From Elusimicrobiota bacterium (GTDB lineage: Bacteria; CG03; SLGR01; PWQF01): a DNA stretch of 45,462 nt. A program made the translations under genes and the position numbers. This document shows positions 44,857-45,462 of this stretch, piece after piece. The DNA is taken from NCBI GenBank assembly GCA_003557485.1, contig PWOI01000091.1:1-45462 (forward strand), in the 5' to 3' direction. How positions within the stretch are numbered: position 1 is the stretch's first letter; each line of letters begins with the position of its first letter. Below the pieces are notes generated by a model, which worked only from the letters and a program-made list of their open reading frames with translations, was not told the origin of the DNA and made no database searches.

Positions 44857-45462
44857 TTTTTATTCCCGGAATAGAAAATGTAAACGAGATGTCTATACCT
44901 TCCGCTCTTGAAGTAACAAGATATTCTCCCGCAACATCTGCTTTTATTTCCGCCGGCCTGGATTGGGTTGTACGTATTCTGTAACTGCGTCCAACTGGCG
45001 GATACACCCTCAATATTCCCCCTCCCCTTTCTCCCGAATTGAAGACTCCCAACTGAACAGTTTCCTTTTTGCGGAGGCTGAATTCTTTATTTACAGGAGC
45101 TATTTCCGCAGCTTTTCCGTTGAGATTAAAATCGGAATATTTCTCGCATATAATAACTGTACTCCCACAAGCAACGGGACTTTCCATTTGCGGCCTCTGT
45201 AATTGATAAGAGACAGTATACGTTCCTGTTGATTCCAATTTTAATACTGACAATAGGCTCTTTGATTTGCTGTCTGTTTTTATATCCAGAGTTTTTAAAC
45301 CTCCGCACGGAAGGATAACATTGACTCCCTTGATGAGCCTTTCGGATAGAGCAAGATCGCTTTCGGGAAAATCATGGCCGCACCCTATATGAAGTCGGAC
45401 CTCTTCGCCGCGGCCGCCGTAATGGCTTTCTGCTGTGATCCAGTTGTAATGCCCGTAAATAG
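44843..45462 (-). CDS. DUF4198/NikK-like periplasmic metal-binding protein; 5' end off window
   Basis: The 45253 start in the track is an internal TTG. I translated further upstream to the edge: IYGHYNWITAESHYGGRGEEVRLHIGCGHDFPESDLALSERLIKGVNVILPCGGLKTLDIKTDSKSK.. Confidence 0.7.
   Translation of the reverse strand, partial: IYGHYNWITAESHYGGRGEEVRLHIGCGHDFPESDLALSERLIKGVNVILPCGGLKTLDIKTDSKSKSLLSVLKLESTGTYTVSYQLQRPQMESPVACGSTVIICEKYSDFNLNGKAAEIAPVNKEFSLRKKETVQLGVFNSGERGGGILRVYPPVGRSYRIRTTQSRPAEIKADVAGEYLVTSRAEGIDISFTFSIPGIKNESD

Noticed and set aside
1-45462. CRISPR arrays, tRNA/rRNA genes, IS elements/transposases, prophage
   Set aside because: Looked for regularly spaced repeats, transposase-like ORFs and RNA-gene-like intergenic regions; none recognised by eye. 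A tRNAscan/Rfam/CRISPR search would be needed to exclude them formally.

Overview
Bacterial window, mostly minus-strand, built from tightly packed and often overlapping operons. From left to right: an AddB/RecB-like helicase-nuclease running off the left edge; MltD; DUF3006; a 4-oxalocrotonate-tautomerase-like protein (+); methyltransferase, HAD and HD proteins; a squalene/phytoene-synthase-like enzyme; glutamine synthetase; a Rnk/GreA-like protein; diaminopropionate ammonia-lyase; miaA-mutL-mutS-LapA-PilZ; miaB translationally coupled to a wHTH + nucleotidyltransferase pair (TA-like) with tandem palindromic operators; a large ion-transport operon; a five-gene exported/surface-protein operon; dnaQ-like/dinB/macro/HPP-PEBP; a (+) DUF2141-crtI-DUF523/DUF1722 operon; and a CbiMQO/Nik-type ECF metal transporter running off the right edge. 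The strongest candidate for an undescribed system is the ion-transport operon at 19981-30684, read right to left from one near-consensus sigma70 promoter. It encodes an Mrp-type antiporter without the MrpA antiporter module, an MrpG fused to a PTS EIIA-like domain, a CPA2-type antiporter also fused to an EIIA-like domain, a ClC protein fused to CBS domains and a histidine-kinase-type HATPase (no DHp seen), and a cation-chloride-cotransporter homologue. I read it as a regulated Na+/K+/Cl-/H+ homeostasis module. No tRNA, rRNA, CRISPR array or IS element was recognised. All family calls come from reading the protein sequences, not from database searches.
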